Below, in pieces: positions 37,601-45,988 of a DNA stretch of 64,000 bases. Source of the stretch: Fusobacterium ulcerans ATCC 49185 (GTDB lineage: Bacteria > Fusobacteriota > Fusobacteriia > Fusobacteriales > Fusobacteriaceae). The notes below the pieces were generated by a model, which ran no database searches, was not told the DNA's origin, and saw only the letters and a program-made list of their open reading frames with translations. Every line of letters begins with the position of its first letter. Position 1 is the first letter of the stretch. The stretch lies in contig NZ_LR215979.1 of assembly GCF_900683735.1 (NCBI RefSeq), forward strand, positions 2,170,001 through 2,234,000. Reading direction: 5' to 3'. Both the position numbers and the translations under genes were made by a program.

Positions 37601-39117
37601 TCTATATTATCTCCTTTTCTAGCAAGTTGTAAACCAACTATATTTATTCCAGTTCCGTTTACTTCTATTGCTCCAGAAAGTGCTAGAATTTGAGATTTAG
37701 TCGAAGTTATGCTAGAAGGTCTATATTTTTCAAATAACTCATTTGCTAGATTTTTCTCTTCTTCAGTTTTAGTAGATATATCATCTATTTCGGTAGCTGT
37801 TCCATATGGTAAAAAATTTATAATTGTTCTCTGCCTCAAATTAAACTTTGAATATCTATCTCGACTAGTAGCGTCAATTATAATTTTTGTATCCTTTCCT
37901 AAACTAGAATATGTAGTTCCTCCAACTCTTATTATTTCAGAGCCTGTATTATTTGCAACTGTTTGAGTTAGTTGTACTTCTTCTATTTCTCTTTTACCCA
38001 CATATCCAGAATTATTTCCTTGGTCAACCACACCATCTGCGAAAGTAGCTTTGTAATTATTTATTGTAGCTTCGTATCCAGCATAAGCTCCAAAATCAAT
38101 CTCTGTATAATCATTCATTACTATATCTAATTCTCCAGATTCCATTATCGGTTGTGAAATTAAAGCATTGTTAGCAAATATTTTGTTACCCTCAGTATTC
38201 CAAGACTTCAGGGTATTCCAAAAATAAGCTTTGTCATCACTGAACTGCCATTCTGGTTGTGAAGATAGTTGGTTTCCTCCTGGAGAATCAAAAGCAATTC
38301 GATCTATAGGGGCAATTATTGGAAGCTCCGTTTCTGCTATCTGATTTAGAGTAAATCCTCCTGGTAGTGTAGGGTTTCCTATATTAATATCCTTTGCAAT
38401 AACAGTTGGTATAGATGAAATAGTAGGGATAGCTACTGTTCCTACTGTTCCTACTGTTCCTACTATTGACGTCTCTATTTGATCAAGTGGTATTATTGTT
38501 GGAACAGTAGGAGTGTCGATATCCAATTCAGGCATATTTATTTGGGGAGCACTTGGTATTTCACCTAAGTTTACAGAAACTTTTGGTGGATTAACTCCAA
38601 CTTCTGGTTTGATTGATGGAAGTTTTATTTGAATTGGTTTTATATTTGCCCCTACATCAATTGAAATAACGTGTTTTTCATTATTAACAATAACCCCATT
38701 ATATTTTTTTAAATCTACCTTAGAAATACTACTGTTAGCAACTAAAGTTTCTTTAAATTCTTTTTCTGTTACATCTTTCATTTTTCCACTATCTAAATGC
38801 TGATAGCTGAAAAAAACTTGTGTGCTGTTGAATAAAGGCTTAGAGTAAAAATCTCCCTTTCTTACAAGTTCCACAAAGTTTGAATTATATTCTTTTATTA
38901 ATCTCTCATTTTCTGCTATTTTTCTCTTTATTTCTTCCCGCTCTGTTTGTATTCTGCTTAAAAGATCTCCCTTACTTTCCTGTATCTCCTCTGCTGTTAT
39001 TTCTGCTCCTAATGATATTCCTCCTGTTATCATGAAAGCTATCAAAAGAGCAAGAGAATAACTCACTTTTCTTTTTAGAAATCTTTTTAGAGATTTTTCA
39101 ATATCGCCTTTTCTCAT
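34690..39117 (-). pseudogene. Giant autotransporter, N-terminal part (before frameshift)
   Basis: The first 1,475 codons of a type Va autotransporter. A long basic N-terminus and hydrophobic core (SYSLALLIAFMITGGISLGA) form an extended signal peptide; then comes the Fusobacterium autotransporter-associated N-terminal region with a helical segment (about 40-75) and a proline-rich linker containing VGTVGTVGTVA. The passenger repeats (NVGVI, GIYADN, SIGIYG) follow. It ends out of frame after GMYAEGSISK. Restoring one base gives a protein of about 3,388 residues. The start ATG follows a GGGGG ribosome site, 14 bp after the coiled-coil gene. Confidence 0.88.
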
Positions 39118-39130
39118 ATATCTTTCCCCC

Positions 39131-39710
39131 TTAGTTTCCTATTCTTATTTTTTGTTCCATCTTATCTAATCTACTCAAGTATTCATTAAGCTTCTCATTT
39201 TCATGTAATAGAAGTTCAATCCCACTGTTATTAGACTCAAATTCATCATATACTTCATCATATTTCTGACTTAAAAATTCTCTTTTTTCATTTGGATTTA
39301 TTCCTATTGCTTCTTCTAATTTCATGATTTCTTCTTCCTCTTCCCTTAAAAATGCCATTCTGTCTTTTCCTATTTTTAGTGCTTCTTTTGCTGCTGCCAT
39401 TCTTGCTTCAGGTGTATTCTCACTTCTAAATACTTTTTCCTCAAGTGTTTCATTCTGATTTCTTCTTATATCTTCAATTATTTTTTTCCCTTTTCTCTCT
39501 TCTTCCTTTGCAGCAGCAATTCTTGCTTTCTCAGCTTCTTCCTCTGCCTTCTTTGCATCTTCAATAGCTTTCTGTTTTGCCCTTTCCTCTGCCTTTATCT
39601 CTCTTCTTATCTCTTCCAAAACTTTCATTCCTTCTTTTGCACTTATTTCCTGCGCATAAAGACTTGTTCTAATATAGACAAAGAAAAATGCCTGCAATTA
39701 TTTTTTTCAT
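39131..39710 (-). pseudogene. Secreted coiled-coil protein (frameshifted signal peptide)
   Basis: About 192 residues if repaired. ATG at 39710 has a GGGAGG site and reads MKKIIAGIF, but the frame stops after 13 codons; a shift of one base in the T-rich stretch at about 39689-39695 joins it to YIRTSLYAQEISAK and a long Glu/Lys/Ala coiled coil. Two related segments carry ARIAAAKEE and ARMAAAKEA. It lies immediately before the giant autotransporter, a common place for such proteins in fusobacterial adhesin operons. Confidence 0.65.
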
Positions 39711-39840
39711 AAATCCTCCCTCTGTTTCTTTATTATTGATTAGTTTTTATAAAGCTTTTATAAAAATAAATAAAGGCATTAATGAAATAAGAGCACAATA
39801 CCTTTTCAATACTTAATGTTTATCTTAAACTTTTAATTGG

Positions 39841-40206
39841 TTAAATTGAATACTTTTTTCTCTCTTCTATTTTTACCTGTTTATCTATATCGCTTACAAA
39901 TACTTGGTATTGCTTTAATATTTTTTTACTTCTTCATTGTAAATACTTTTTCCTTCCATATTCATAAGCATTTGAGTTCTTTCATTACTCTTCCCTTTTA
40001 ATGTCGTTAATAAATTCAAATTCTCCTGTGCTGTTTTTGCTATCATTTCTTCCTGCTTGAATCTCTCATTTTCCTTCTGCTCCAGCATCTTCAGTTCTGC
40101 CTCAAGTTGTGAGAATTTACTGTCTAATGTCATATCTGCTGCTGCTAGATTTGCTGATATTAATATTGCGCCTAATCCCAATAATATACTTTTTTTTAAT
40201 TTGCAT
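39841..40206 (-). pseudogene. FadA-like protein, two frameshifts
   Basis: About 121 residues if repaired. ATG at 40206 (MQIKKS...) follows GGAGAAAG, but an A8 tract shifts the frame before GLGAILISANLAAA, the rest of the signal peptide. An A7 tract near the 3' end shifts it again before ILKQYQVFVSDIDKQVKIE. The mature part is the FadA-type Glu/Lys helical hairpin. Corrections are one base out and one base in. Confidence 0.7.
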
Positions 40207-40268
40207 AATTCTTTCTCCTTTGATTTAAAATATTTTTTTTTATTTACTTTTATTTGTTTTTAATGCTT

Positions 40269-40632
40269 CTAATTGTCTAAATCTCTATTAATTATATTTT
40301 CCTGCTCTTTCATTTGCGCTTCTAAATCTTTTAAAGCTGCTTGATATTTTGATGCAAGCTCTCCATATTGCTCTTTATAGAATTTCACATCTTTCATTTG
40401 ATTTAATTTTGCTACTTTTTCTGATAATTGATTGTATATTTCTCTTTGTTTAGCCAAAGTTGATTGTGCTGCTTCTGCTATCTTTTTCTCTGTATTAAAT
40501 TTTTCCTGCTCTTTTTGTATCAATAGATTGTATTCCTGTTCCAAACCTTTGAAAACGCTTCAAGATTATCCACTTCTGCTCCCATCATTGATGCTGATAA
40601 TACAATTGTTCCTAGTACTAATAGTTTTTCAT
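40269..40632 (-). pseudogene. FadA-like protein, two frameshifts
   Basis: About 121 residues if two missing bases are restored. The signal peptide would read MKKLLVLGTIVLSASMMGAEVDN; the present A5 tract stops it at the fifth codon. A second missing base near 40561 precedes KGLEQEYNLL. The mature part (LAKQREIYNQLSEKVAKL, FYKEQYGELASKYQAALKDLE) is the closest in the window to the FadA-like protein at 27.6 kb. Confidence 0.75.
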
Positions 40633-40639
40633 AAATCCC

Positions 40640-41133
40640 TCAAAGTTTATTTTTATTAAGTTCTTCTAGTAAATTTAATTTCTCTATTATTTCTTTTCTT
40701 CTCTCTTCCCCTATATTCTTATTTCAAGTTCTTTATTCATTTTATTCAACTCTTCAAACAGTTCTTCTTTTGTCATTTTTTTAAGTCTCTTGCTTCCTCT
40801 TTCAGCTTCCTTCTTCTCTCAATCTTTTTCTTCTTTTATTCTTTCTTGTTCCTTAATTTCTCCTGCTCTTTTAGCTTCTCTTGTGCTCTTATTTTTCTTG
40901 TTCCTTTAACTTTTCTTCTTCCCTTGCTCTTTCTTGAGCTTTTAGTCTTTCCTGCTCTTTTATTTTTCTTGTTCTCTTAACTTCTCTTGTTCTTTTAATT
41001 TATTCTTTTCCATTGCCAGGTTTAGTAATCTCTGCCTATTTTGATCCATATTTTCTGCACTTGGTCTGCTGTTTTGATTTGAACATCCTATCAATATTAA
41101 AAAAGTAATAAAAAGCTAACACTTTTTTTTCAT
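40640..41133 (-). pseudogene. Lipoprotein with KEQEK-type charged repeat, several frameshifts
   Basis: ATG at 41133 follows GGAGG. Repaired, it is a lipoprotein with lipobox LIGC, then NQNSRPSAENMDQNR, a long repeat of REQEKLKEQER type, and a C-terminus MTKEELFEELNKMNKELE. At least four one-base errors occur in A or T runs. The repeat resembles a rigid helical stalk. It ends 8 bp before the next FadA-like gene. Confidence 0.65.
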
Positions 41134-41151
41134 AGACATTTCCTCCATTTG

Positions 41152-41761
41152 CTAATTACTTTTATTTTCTTCTTCTACTTTTTCACTTTTTTATTTTTCT
41201 TCTTTTACTTCTTCTTTCATTATTTTTCATCTTTTGCTTTTTCATCTTTTTACTTCTTCTTTATTTACTTTTTCATCTTTTATGTTCCTTCTGCTTTTAA
41301 AATATCATTGAGTTTATATTTTTCAATCACAGAATTATAGTAATCTACTTGAGCTTTTGTAAATTTTTCATTTGCTAAATTCTGATACAAAAGTGGAAGT
41401 GTCTCTTCTAATGTCTTGCTGTTATATCTTTCTTTATTTTTTTCTCATAATAATCTTGTACTTCTTTATCTGTTACAGCAGTTTTGATTTCAGTTCTCTC
41501 TCTACAAAGTAATTAACCTTTAGATTTTCCTGAGCCTTTTTATACTCTCTATTTCTTCTGGTGTATATTGCGCATTATCAGCTTCTATCACTAATGCTTT
41601 ATACACTAGTATTTTCGCTATTTCATCTTTATCCAGTTGTTTTCTTTATCTGTTAAAGTTATTTTTTTCTTCTTTTTCACTGAAGTATCCTTAGTTGAAT
41701 CACATCCCACCATTATTATCTCAAGTATAAAAACACAAATAATTCTCTTAAATATTTTCAT
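41152..41761 (-). pseudogene. Lipoprotein paralogue of the 142-residue helical protein, several frameshifts
   Basis: ATG at 41761 reads MKIFKRIICVFILEIIMVGC with a lipobox at MVGC. With four missing A bases restored it continues ...KDEIAKILVYKALVIEADNAQ, TPEEIESIKKAQENLKVNYF, TLEETLPLLYQNLANEKFT and VIEKYKLNDILKAEGT. It matches the helical protein at 27.96-28.39 kb in order and content. It may be a periplasmic partner of the FadA-like or autotransporter proteins. Confidence 0.65.
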
Positions 41762-41797
41762 TGACATTTTCTATTTTTCTCCTTTTATGTGTACTTA

Positions 41798-42009
41798 TTA
41801 ATCTATCTTTCCTCTTATTTCATTCATTAGTTGTTCATTTTTTTTTCTTGATATGTCATAGTTTTTGCCTCTTTCTCTTTAGATGTTTCCATATAGGCTT
41901 TTCTTCTCTGCTCTAGTATATATCTAGGATCATCTTTATTTATATTTTGACTTGAGCAACTTACAAAAAAAATACAGCATGGTATAACTGACAAAATAAA
42001 TTTCTTCAT
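41798..42009 (-). pseudogene. Small lipoprotein, one frameshift near the end
   Basis: About 70 residues if repaired. Signal peptide and lipobox (FFVSC) are intact, then SSQNINKDDPRYILEQRRKAYMET. An A9 tract (A10 expected) shifts the last codons from NEQLMNEIRGKID to a short MNN ending. It begins 23 bp after the second HU-like gene with an AGGAG site, so it is probably in the same transcript. Confidence 0.65.
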
Positions 42010-42032
42010 ATTTCTTTCTCCTTTAATTAAAA

Positions 42033-42332
42033 TTATTTAGACATTTCATTTATTTTCTTTATTATATTTTTAGCTATAACAAATTTTACTGTTTTAGGTG
42101 GAGTTATTGTCATTCTTTCCCTAGTCGATGGATTACTTATTACCCTCTCCTTTTTTTGTAATATTTTAAATTTTCCCTTTTTTTGTAATTTTACTTCTCC
42201 ATCTTTTAATAGACCAATTTTTAAAGTTTCAAAAAAAACTTCTAAATCCATTCTAGCTTCTTTTAAATTTTTTATTTCTCCATTGTGAGAAGTTTTTTTT
42301 CTATATTCATTAATAAAACTTTTTTTATTCAT
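42033..42332 (-). CDS. HU/IHF-like DNA-binding protein
   Basis: A 99-residue basic protein. The pattern FFETLKIGLLKDGEVKLQKKGKFKILQKKERVISNPSTRERMTI matches the HU/IHF fold, including the R-NP-T-E-like arm region (SNPSTRE). It is longer at the N-terminus and quite divergent from housekeeping HU. Its ATG overlaps the stop of the preceding HU-like gene by one base. It heads the adhesin train together with its neighbour. Confidence 0.75.
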   Translation of the reverse strand: MNKKSFINEYRKKTSHNGEIKNLKEARMDLEVFFETLKIGLLKDGEVKLQKKGKFKILQKKERVISNPSTRERMTITPPKTVKFVIAKNIIKKINEMSK

Positions 42333-42664
42333 TATCTTTCACATTCCTTTTCATTAAGCAGCTTTTTTAAATCATCTCCAGCAGCAAATTTTATTATTTT
42401 TTTTGAAGGTATCATTTTCTTTTCAAGTATATAACTACTTTCCCCTTTCTTTTTAAATGGAAGAACAACTCTTCTTGGATTAGTTTCTCTTAATTCAAAC
42501 TTTCCAATTCCCTTAAAAATTACTTTTTTCTCTTTTAAAAGCGATTCTATAAGAGTTTCCCATATAGAATCTATTCTTCCTTTTGCTGCTTTCATTGATG
42601 AAATTTTTTCACCTTTTTCTCTATATAAATCTACATAGAGTCTTAAAAAATCTTTCTCCCTCAT
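42332..42664 (-). CDS. HU/IHF-like DNA-binding protein, first gene of the adhesin train
   Basis: A 110-residue basic protein with the HU core SIWETLIESLLKEKKVIFKGIGKFELRETNPRRVVLPF; the NPRR arm element takes the place of RNPxT. It has a GAGAGG ribosome site. The start lies 46 bp from the proximal copy of the 26-bp inverted repeat, so it would be the first gene read if the 257-bp segment were flipped. It may bend DNA at that site or act on the operon; this is inference. Confidence 0.7.
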   Translation of the reverse strand: MREKDFLRLYVDLYREKGEKISSMKAAKGRIDSIWETLIESLLKEKKVIFKGIGKFELRETNPRRVVLPFKKKGESSYILEKKMIPSKKIIKFAAGDDLKKLLNEKECER

Positions 42665-42709
42665 TTTTCATCCTCTCCATTATCATCTTTATTCCACGTT
42701 TTTCAAAGT

Positions 42710-42735
42710 GTTCTTCTTTATGTATAAATGCGAAC
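42710..42735. repeat. 26-bp inverted repeat, left copy
   Basis: An exact reverse complement of 42941-42966. Each copy is itself a partial palindrome of form GTTC-n3-TTTA-n4-TAAA-n3-GAAC, suited to a dimeric recombinase or regulator. It lies 46 bp upstream of the first HU-like gene. Confidence 0.9.
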
Positions 42736-42827
42736 ACTTGCAAAAATCTTTTTGTAATTTTATATTAAAAGAACGTTTATTTTAAAGAACTTTACTTTAT
42801 ACCAGTTGTTTTTTTTCAAAAAAAATC

Positions 42828-42856
42828 TTGACATTATTCATTAAGAAAGATATTAT
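42828..42856 (+). promoter_or_regulatory. Strong promoter inside the invertible-type segment
   Basis: TTGACA, a 17-bp spacer and TATTAT on the plus strand, pointing right, away from the adhesin train. Nothing is encoded on the plus strand to its right. Flipping the segment would point it left, with a start about 150 nt before the first HU-like gene. Confidence 0.75.
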
Positions 42857-42898
42857 ATACTCATTAAGAATATACATTTTTTTATTAGGAATTAAGAA
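42840..42898 (+). repeat. Three ATTAAGAA direct repeats
   Basis: Copies begin at 42840, 42863 and 42891. The first lies between -35 and -10, the second just after the start point. They look like operator sites of a promoter-bound regulator. Confidence 0.5.
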
Positions 42899-42940
42899 TG
42901 TTATAGTTAATTTTGTATGTTTGAATTTTTTCTTAAAAAG

Positions 42941-42966
42941 GTTCGCATTTATACATAAAGAAGAAC
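42941..42966. repeat. 26-bp inverted repeat, right copy
   Basis: Perfect inverted copy of 42710-42735. The two bound a 257-bp segment (205 bp between them) that is AT-rich, holds no ORF and contains one strong promoter. Confidence 0.9.
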
Positions 42967-43029
42967 TATAAGAAAATCTCTCTTTATTTTTGTCATTCTT
43001 TTTTTATTTACTGAGTAAAATTTTTTGTA

Positions 43030-43060
43030 ATATAAAAAAATACAGAGATTTTACTCTCTG
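43030..43060 (-). terminator. Terminator of the replication-type module
   Basis: CAGAGA/TCTCTG stem with a 6-nt loop, followed by seven Ts on the minus strand, about 65 bp beyond the stop of the 105-residue gene. Confidence 0.75.
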
Positions 43061-43126
43061 CACTTTCTTGTTTAACTATTTTCTTGTTTCTTCCAGTTTA
43101 TGTTTAAAAGCTATAATACTTCTAGA

Positions 43127-43444
43127 CTATGCTTCTGGTGTATTATTTTTTACATAGAAGCTGTATGCTGCAAGTAAACTTCTGTACTTGTCTATTGTTC
43201 CCAGTGAAGTGTTGTAAGACTTAATTTCTTTCTCTGCGCTTTCCTGCCAGTCACTGTATGATTCATATGCTGAATTTTCTGGGAATGCTGTTCCCGCCTC
43301 CACTAATTCTCCTATATGCTCAAGTGTTGCTGTAATGTCATCTATATTTTTCAATATAGCCTTTTCTCTCTTAATTGCATTTTCCACCTTTACAATTTCC
43401 TTTTGTACCACTGTTAAAATTACTTGATTTTCTTCTGATGCCAT
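43127..43444 (-). CDS. Small helical protein, unknown function
   Basis: A 105-residue protein without signal peptide. The first part is an amphipathic helix (VVQKEIVKVENAIKREKAILKNIDDITATLEHIGELVEAG), the second ends with SLLAAYSFYVKNN. No family is recognised. An AGGAGG site precedes the start. It is the last gene of the replication-type module, and a 19-bp palindrome lies 83 bp upstream. Confidence 0.6.
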   Translation of the reverse strand: MASEENQVILTVVQKEIVKVENAIKREKAILKNIDDITATLEHIGELVEAGTAFPENSAYESYSDWQESAEKEIKSYNTSLGTIDKYRSLLAAYSFYVKNNTPEA

Positions 43445-43526
43445 TTTGTTACCTCCTATGTTTTTTTGTTGTTTCCATAGGTATATGATACTCTGGATGA
43501 CAGCAATTAAACAGTGACGAATTGTT

Positions 43527-43545
43527 ACAATTTGTTACAAATTGT
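43527..43545. promoter_or_regulatory. Perfect palindrome, operator-like
   Basis: ACAATTTG-TTA-CAAATTGT, 8-3-8, between the 105-residue gene and the HTH gene, overlapping a second GTTACAA copy. It is suited to an HTH dimer; the neighbouring excisionase-like protein is one candidate. Confidence 0.5.
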
Positions 43546-43558
43546 GAAGCTCTCAAAA

Positions 43559-43798
43559 TTATTCCATCAAAAAAATCAAGCTCCTTGTATAAATTAAAAT
43601 TTTATTTCCAATTCTTCTATTGAGAACTTCTCCTCCTTCCACTTTGTCATAAATAGTATTTTTATGTCTTTTAAAATACTTGGCTGCTTCCTCTATTGTT
43701 GCCCATTCTCCAAGTTGCTCCACCATTTTTTCCACCAGTAGTTTATCAAAATTTGAAAGACTTCCTAATTTTTGACACATATAATCTTCTCTAGTCAT
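43559..43798 (-). CDS. Excisionase-like helix-turn-helix protein
   Basis: A 79-residue DNA-binding protein of the HTH_17/excisionase type: ATIEEAAKYFKRHKNTIYDKVEGGEVLNRRIGNKILIYTRSL, in which the first helices read DNA and the RRIGNKILIYT wing follows. AAAGGAGAGG precedes the ATG. It is 78 bp after the DnaC-like gene. No integrase is next to it. Confidence 0.75.
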   Translation of the reverse strand: MTREDYMCQKLGSLSNFDKLLVEKMVEQLGEWATIEEAAKYFKRHKNTIYDKVEGGEVLNRRIGNKILIYTRSLIFLME

Positions 43799-43876
43799 TT
43801 TGCACCTCTCCTTTTAGGTTTATATCCCTTTGTTTTTCTTTTGTATACTCTCTTCCCATTTTTCCTCTTGAATTTT

Positions 43877-44683
43877 TTAAGATATAAATTCTGCAAATCT
43901 CTTCTGGGTCATTCCCCTTCTGCTCTTCCCTGTTACTTCTACTGGAAAACACATATCTATTATTCTGTCTCTTATCCTGTTCTGCCCTTGTGTAGAGAAT
44001 TTCTCGCTTAACTCGCATTTTCCCTCATCTGCGCTGAAATTCAAATTTGTTGAAATTATAAGGGGCTTCTCGCTTCTGTATCTCCCATCAATGAGATTAT
44101 ATATCTTTTCAGCCCTCCATCCTGTCTGATTTCTATCCAGTCCTTTTTCACTGCCGAAATCATCAATAATCATCAAGTCGCATTTCTCTGTCTGCTCCAA
44201 AACTACTTTCTCAGCTTCTCCCCACTCCATAGTCAGTTTGTTAAAATACAGTCCTAGATTAATTACCAATACAGTCTTCCCTCTTTCCATGAGGTAATTA
44301 GCTATACAAGCACTTGCAAATGTCTTTCCTGTTCCTACTCCTCCATACAGGAGCATTCCTTCTTTTTTGTCCTTGCTAATAAAGCTCTCTGCATATCTTT
44401 TTGACAGCTGCATATAATCACTTTTCATATCAGCGCTTTCAAATCTGCTTCTTGCGAATTTTTCATCCATCACAGAAATATACTTACACTTTTTCATCTT
44501 GTTTTTCATACATTCCTGCATCCTCTTCCTTTCCAATTCCTCCAGTTCCTTTGCTTTATTTTCTTCCAAACAATTACAGGCTGGTATATATTCCAGATTC
44601 TTTTTAAAAATCTCTGGAAGAGACCCCATATACTTGTATGGATTTTTCATATACTCTTTCCCACAAAATTGACATTTTATCAT
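43877..44683 (-). CDS. DnaC-like helicase-loader ATPase
   Basis: About 268 residues. An N-terminal zinc-finger-like region (CQFCGKEY...PACNC) precedes an AAA+ domain with Walker A (LLYGGVGTGKTFAS) and Walker B (LMIIDDFGSE) and sensor residues (ISTNLNFS). This is the phage/IstB-DnaC type that loads replicative helicase. ATG at 44683 follows the DnaD-like stop directly and has GGAGG upstream. The C-terminus ends at GMTQKRFAEF. Confidence 0.85.
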   Translation of the reverse strand: MIKCQFCGKEYMKNPYKYMGSLPEIFKKNLEYIPACNCLEENKAKELEELERKRMQECMKNKMKKCKYISVMDEKFARSRFESADMKSDYMQLSKRYAESFISKDKKEGMLLYGGVGTGKTFASACIANYLMERGKTVLVINLGLYFNKLTMEWGEAEKVVLEQTEKCDLMIIDDFGSEKGLDRNQTGWRAEKIYNLIDGRYRSEKPLIISTNLNFSADEGKCELSEKFSTQGQNRIRDRIIDMCFPVEVTGKSRRGMTQKRFAEFIS

Positions 44684-44684
44684 C

Positions 44685-45584
44685 TTATTTTCCTCCATTT
44701 GCTCCATTGAGCAAGTCTTTTATAAAGTCCCCTGTAGTATTCTCATATGTTGGTCTTTCAAACTCTTTCTTGTTCTCATAAGTATTCTTTGTTCTATTTG
44801 CTTTATCTTTAAAATTTCCATTGAGAGCCTTTTTAAGATTTTCAATTTTAAATATTGCATTTATACTCATATTGTTTTTTACAAATTCAGATTGAGCCAT
44901 CAATGTCAGTGCTTCATACAGCTTTGCAATTCCTAGCTCTCTATACCCCCTCAAGATAATATAGTTCTCTGGAGGATATTTAAAATTCGGCAGTCCTAAA
45001 TCTCTGTATTTTTTTAATATGTCCTGTATCTCCATAGGAGTATCGCTTAATTTATCTTTTTCAAATTCTTCTTCCTGTTTTAGTTTATCATGAACTTTTT
45101 TATCTTCCCCTGTGTGTGTATTATTTATATCTTCTATTCTTTTATTATCTTCTAAATAAAGACTATCTTCTGATGGCTCTAAAAATTCGGGAACGGTTTT
45201 ATCAGTAATGGTATTCTCGTCACTGATTTTTTGTTCATTGGTAAATTTTTCCATTTCTTCTATATTTTCAGGAGTGAATATTAATCTTTTCCCTTTAAAT
45301 TTCCCCTTGTTTCTCTCTTCCACAAGCTGTATCACTTTTAGGTTTTCAAATATTTTTAATCCTTTGGGTATCCAATCTTTGCTTAAACTGCTATATTTAA
45401 TTATTGTTTGAGTGTAGTATTTGATATCTTTCCCATTAAAATCACTGTAGATTTCTGTAAGAGTTAAATACAAATTTCTAAGTTTGTCATGTTCCTTTCC
45501 CTCATACTGACACCTTAGCAACCGCAGTATTTTTTTCTCCTGCCAGCAAAACGGCTGATTCTTTGTGCTTCTTTTGTTATCCAT
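44685..45584 (-). CDS. DnaD-like replication initiation protein
   Basis: A 299-residue protein. The N-terminal third looks like a winged helix (NLYLTLTEIYSDFNGKDIKYYTQTIIKYSSLSKDWIPKGLKIFENLKVIQLVEE), the middle is an acidic linker, and the C-terminal third is DnaD-type (NYIILRGYRELGIAKLYEALTLMAQSEFVKNN). With the DnaC-like gene it forms the usual phage or plasmid replication pair. AGGAG precedes the ATG. Confidence 0.7.
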   Translation of the reverse strand: MDNKRSTKNQPFCWQEKKILRLLRCQYEGKEHDKLRNLYLTLTEIYSDFNGKDIKYYTQTIIKYSSLSKDWIPKGLKIFENLKVIQLVEERNKGKFKGKRLIFTPENIEEMEKFTNEQKISDENTITDKTVPEFLEPSEDSLYLEDNKRIEDINNTHTGEDKKVHDKLKQEEEFEKDKLSDTPMEIQDILKKYRDLGLPNFKYPPENYIILRGYRELGIAKLYEALTLMAQSEFVKNNMSINAIFKIENLKKALNGNFKDKANRTKNTYENKKEFERPTYENTTGDFIKDLLNGANGGK

Positions 45585-45940
45585 CTTTCACTCCTTCAAG
45601 TTTATATTAATATCTACTAATTTTTTATAACTAATACTTTTTTATAATCTTTTTAATTTTTAAACTTTTTGCAAATGTTACGATTCATATATTAGCATAA
45701 CATTCTATTCTTGTATATAGCAGAATCAAGTTTTAAAATAAAGAACAGAATAAAATATATTCTATTTATTTATGATATATCTCTTAATCAATTTTATTTT
45801 GCTGATATTTTTAAAGCTTTTTTTAATGATTTTTTTATTTTTCTATTTTAAAAATTCGCTATTTTCGTCACAATTTCAAAAAATCCTATGATTTATTTTA
45901 ATATTAAAGTTATCTTTTTATTAAAATCATCTGCCATAAT
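45585..45940. other. AT-rich intergenic region, no gene seen
   Basis: About 360 bp without a credible ORF. It holds short partial repeats (ATTCTATTC, AGAACAGAAT) and would carry the promoter of the replication-type module. An origin or attachment site is possible but no iterons are convincing. Confidence 0.4.
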
Positions 45941-45941
45941 A

Positions 45942-45988
45942 AAAAAAATCACCCACAAGGTGAATTTCCCTCATGGGTGACAATTTTT
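45942..45988. terminator. Bidirectional terminator
   Basis: TCACCCA/TGGGTGA stem with inner AGG/CCCT pairing, T8 on the minus strand and T7 on the plus strand. It is the first terminator after the MerR-type gene; the 160 bp between them show nothing else. Confidence 0.75.

Noticed and set aside
30480-38000. Several plus-strand ORFs of 65-154 codons inside the giant autotransporter
   Set aside because: They are proline-rich antisense translations of Gly/Ile/Asn repeats, without ribosome sites.
29000-39000. Short repeated DNA patterns suggesting a CRISPR array
   Set aside because: The repeats are codon-level beta-helix repeats (GIGIYA) of a coding region, vary in length and sequence and have no spacers of constant size. 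No cas gene is seen.
43791-44018. Minus-strand ORF of 75 codons overlapping the DnaC-like gene
   Set aside because: It overlaps a well-supported gene in another frame and encodes a low-complexity basic peptide with no ribosome site.
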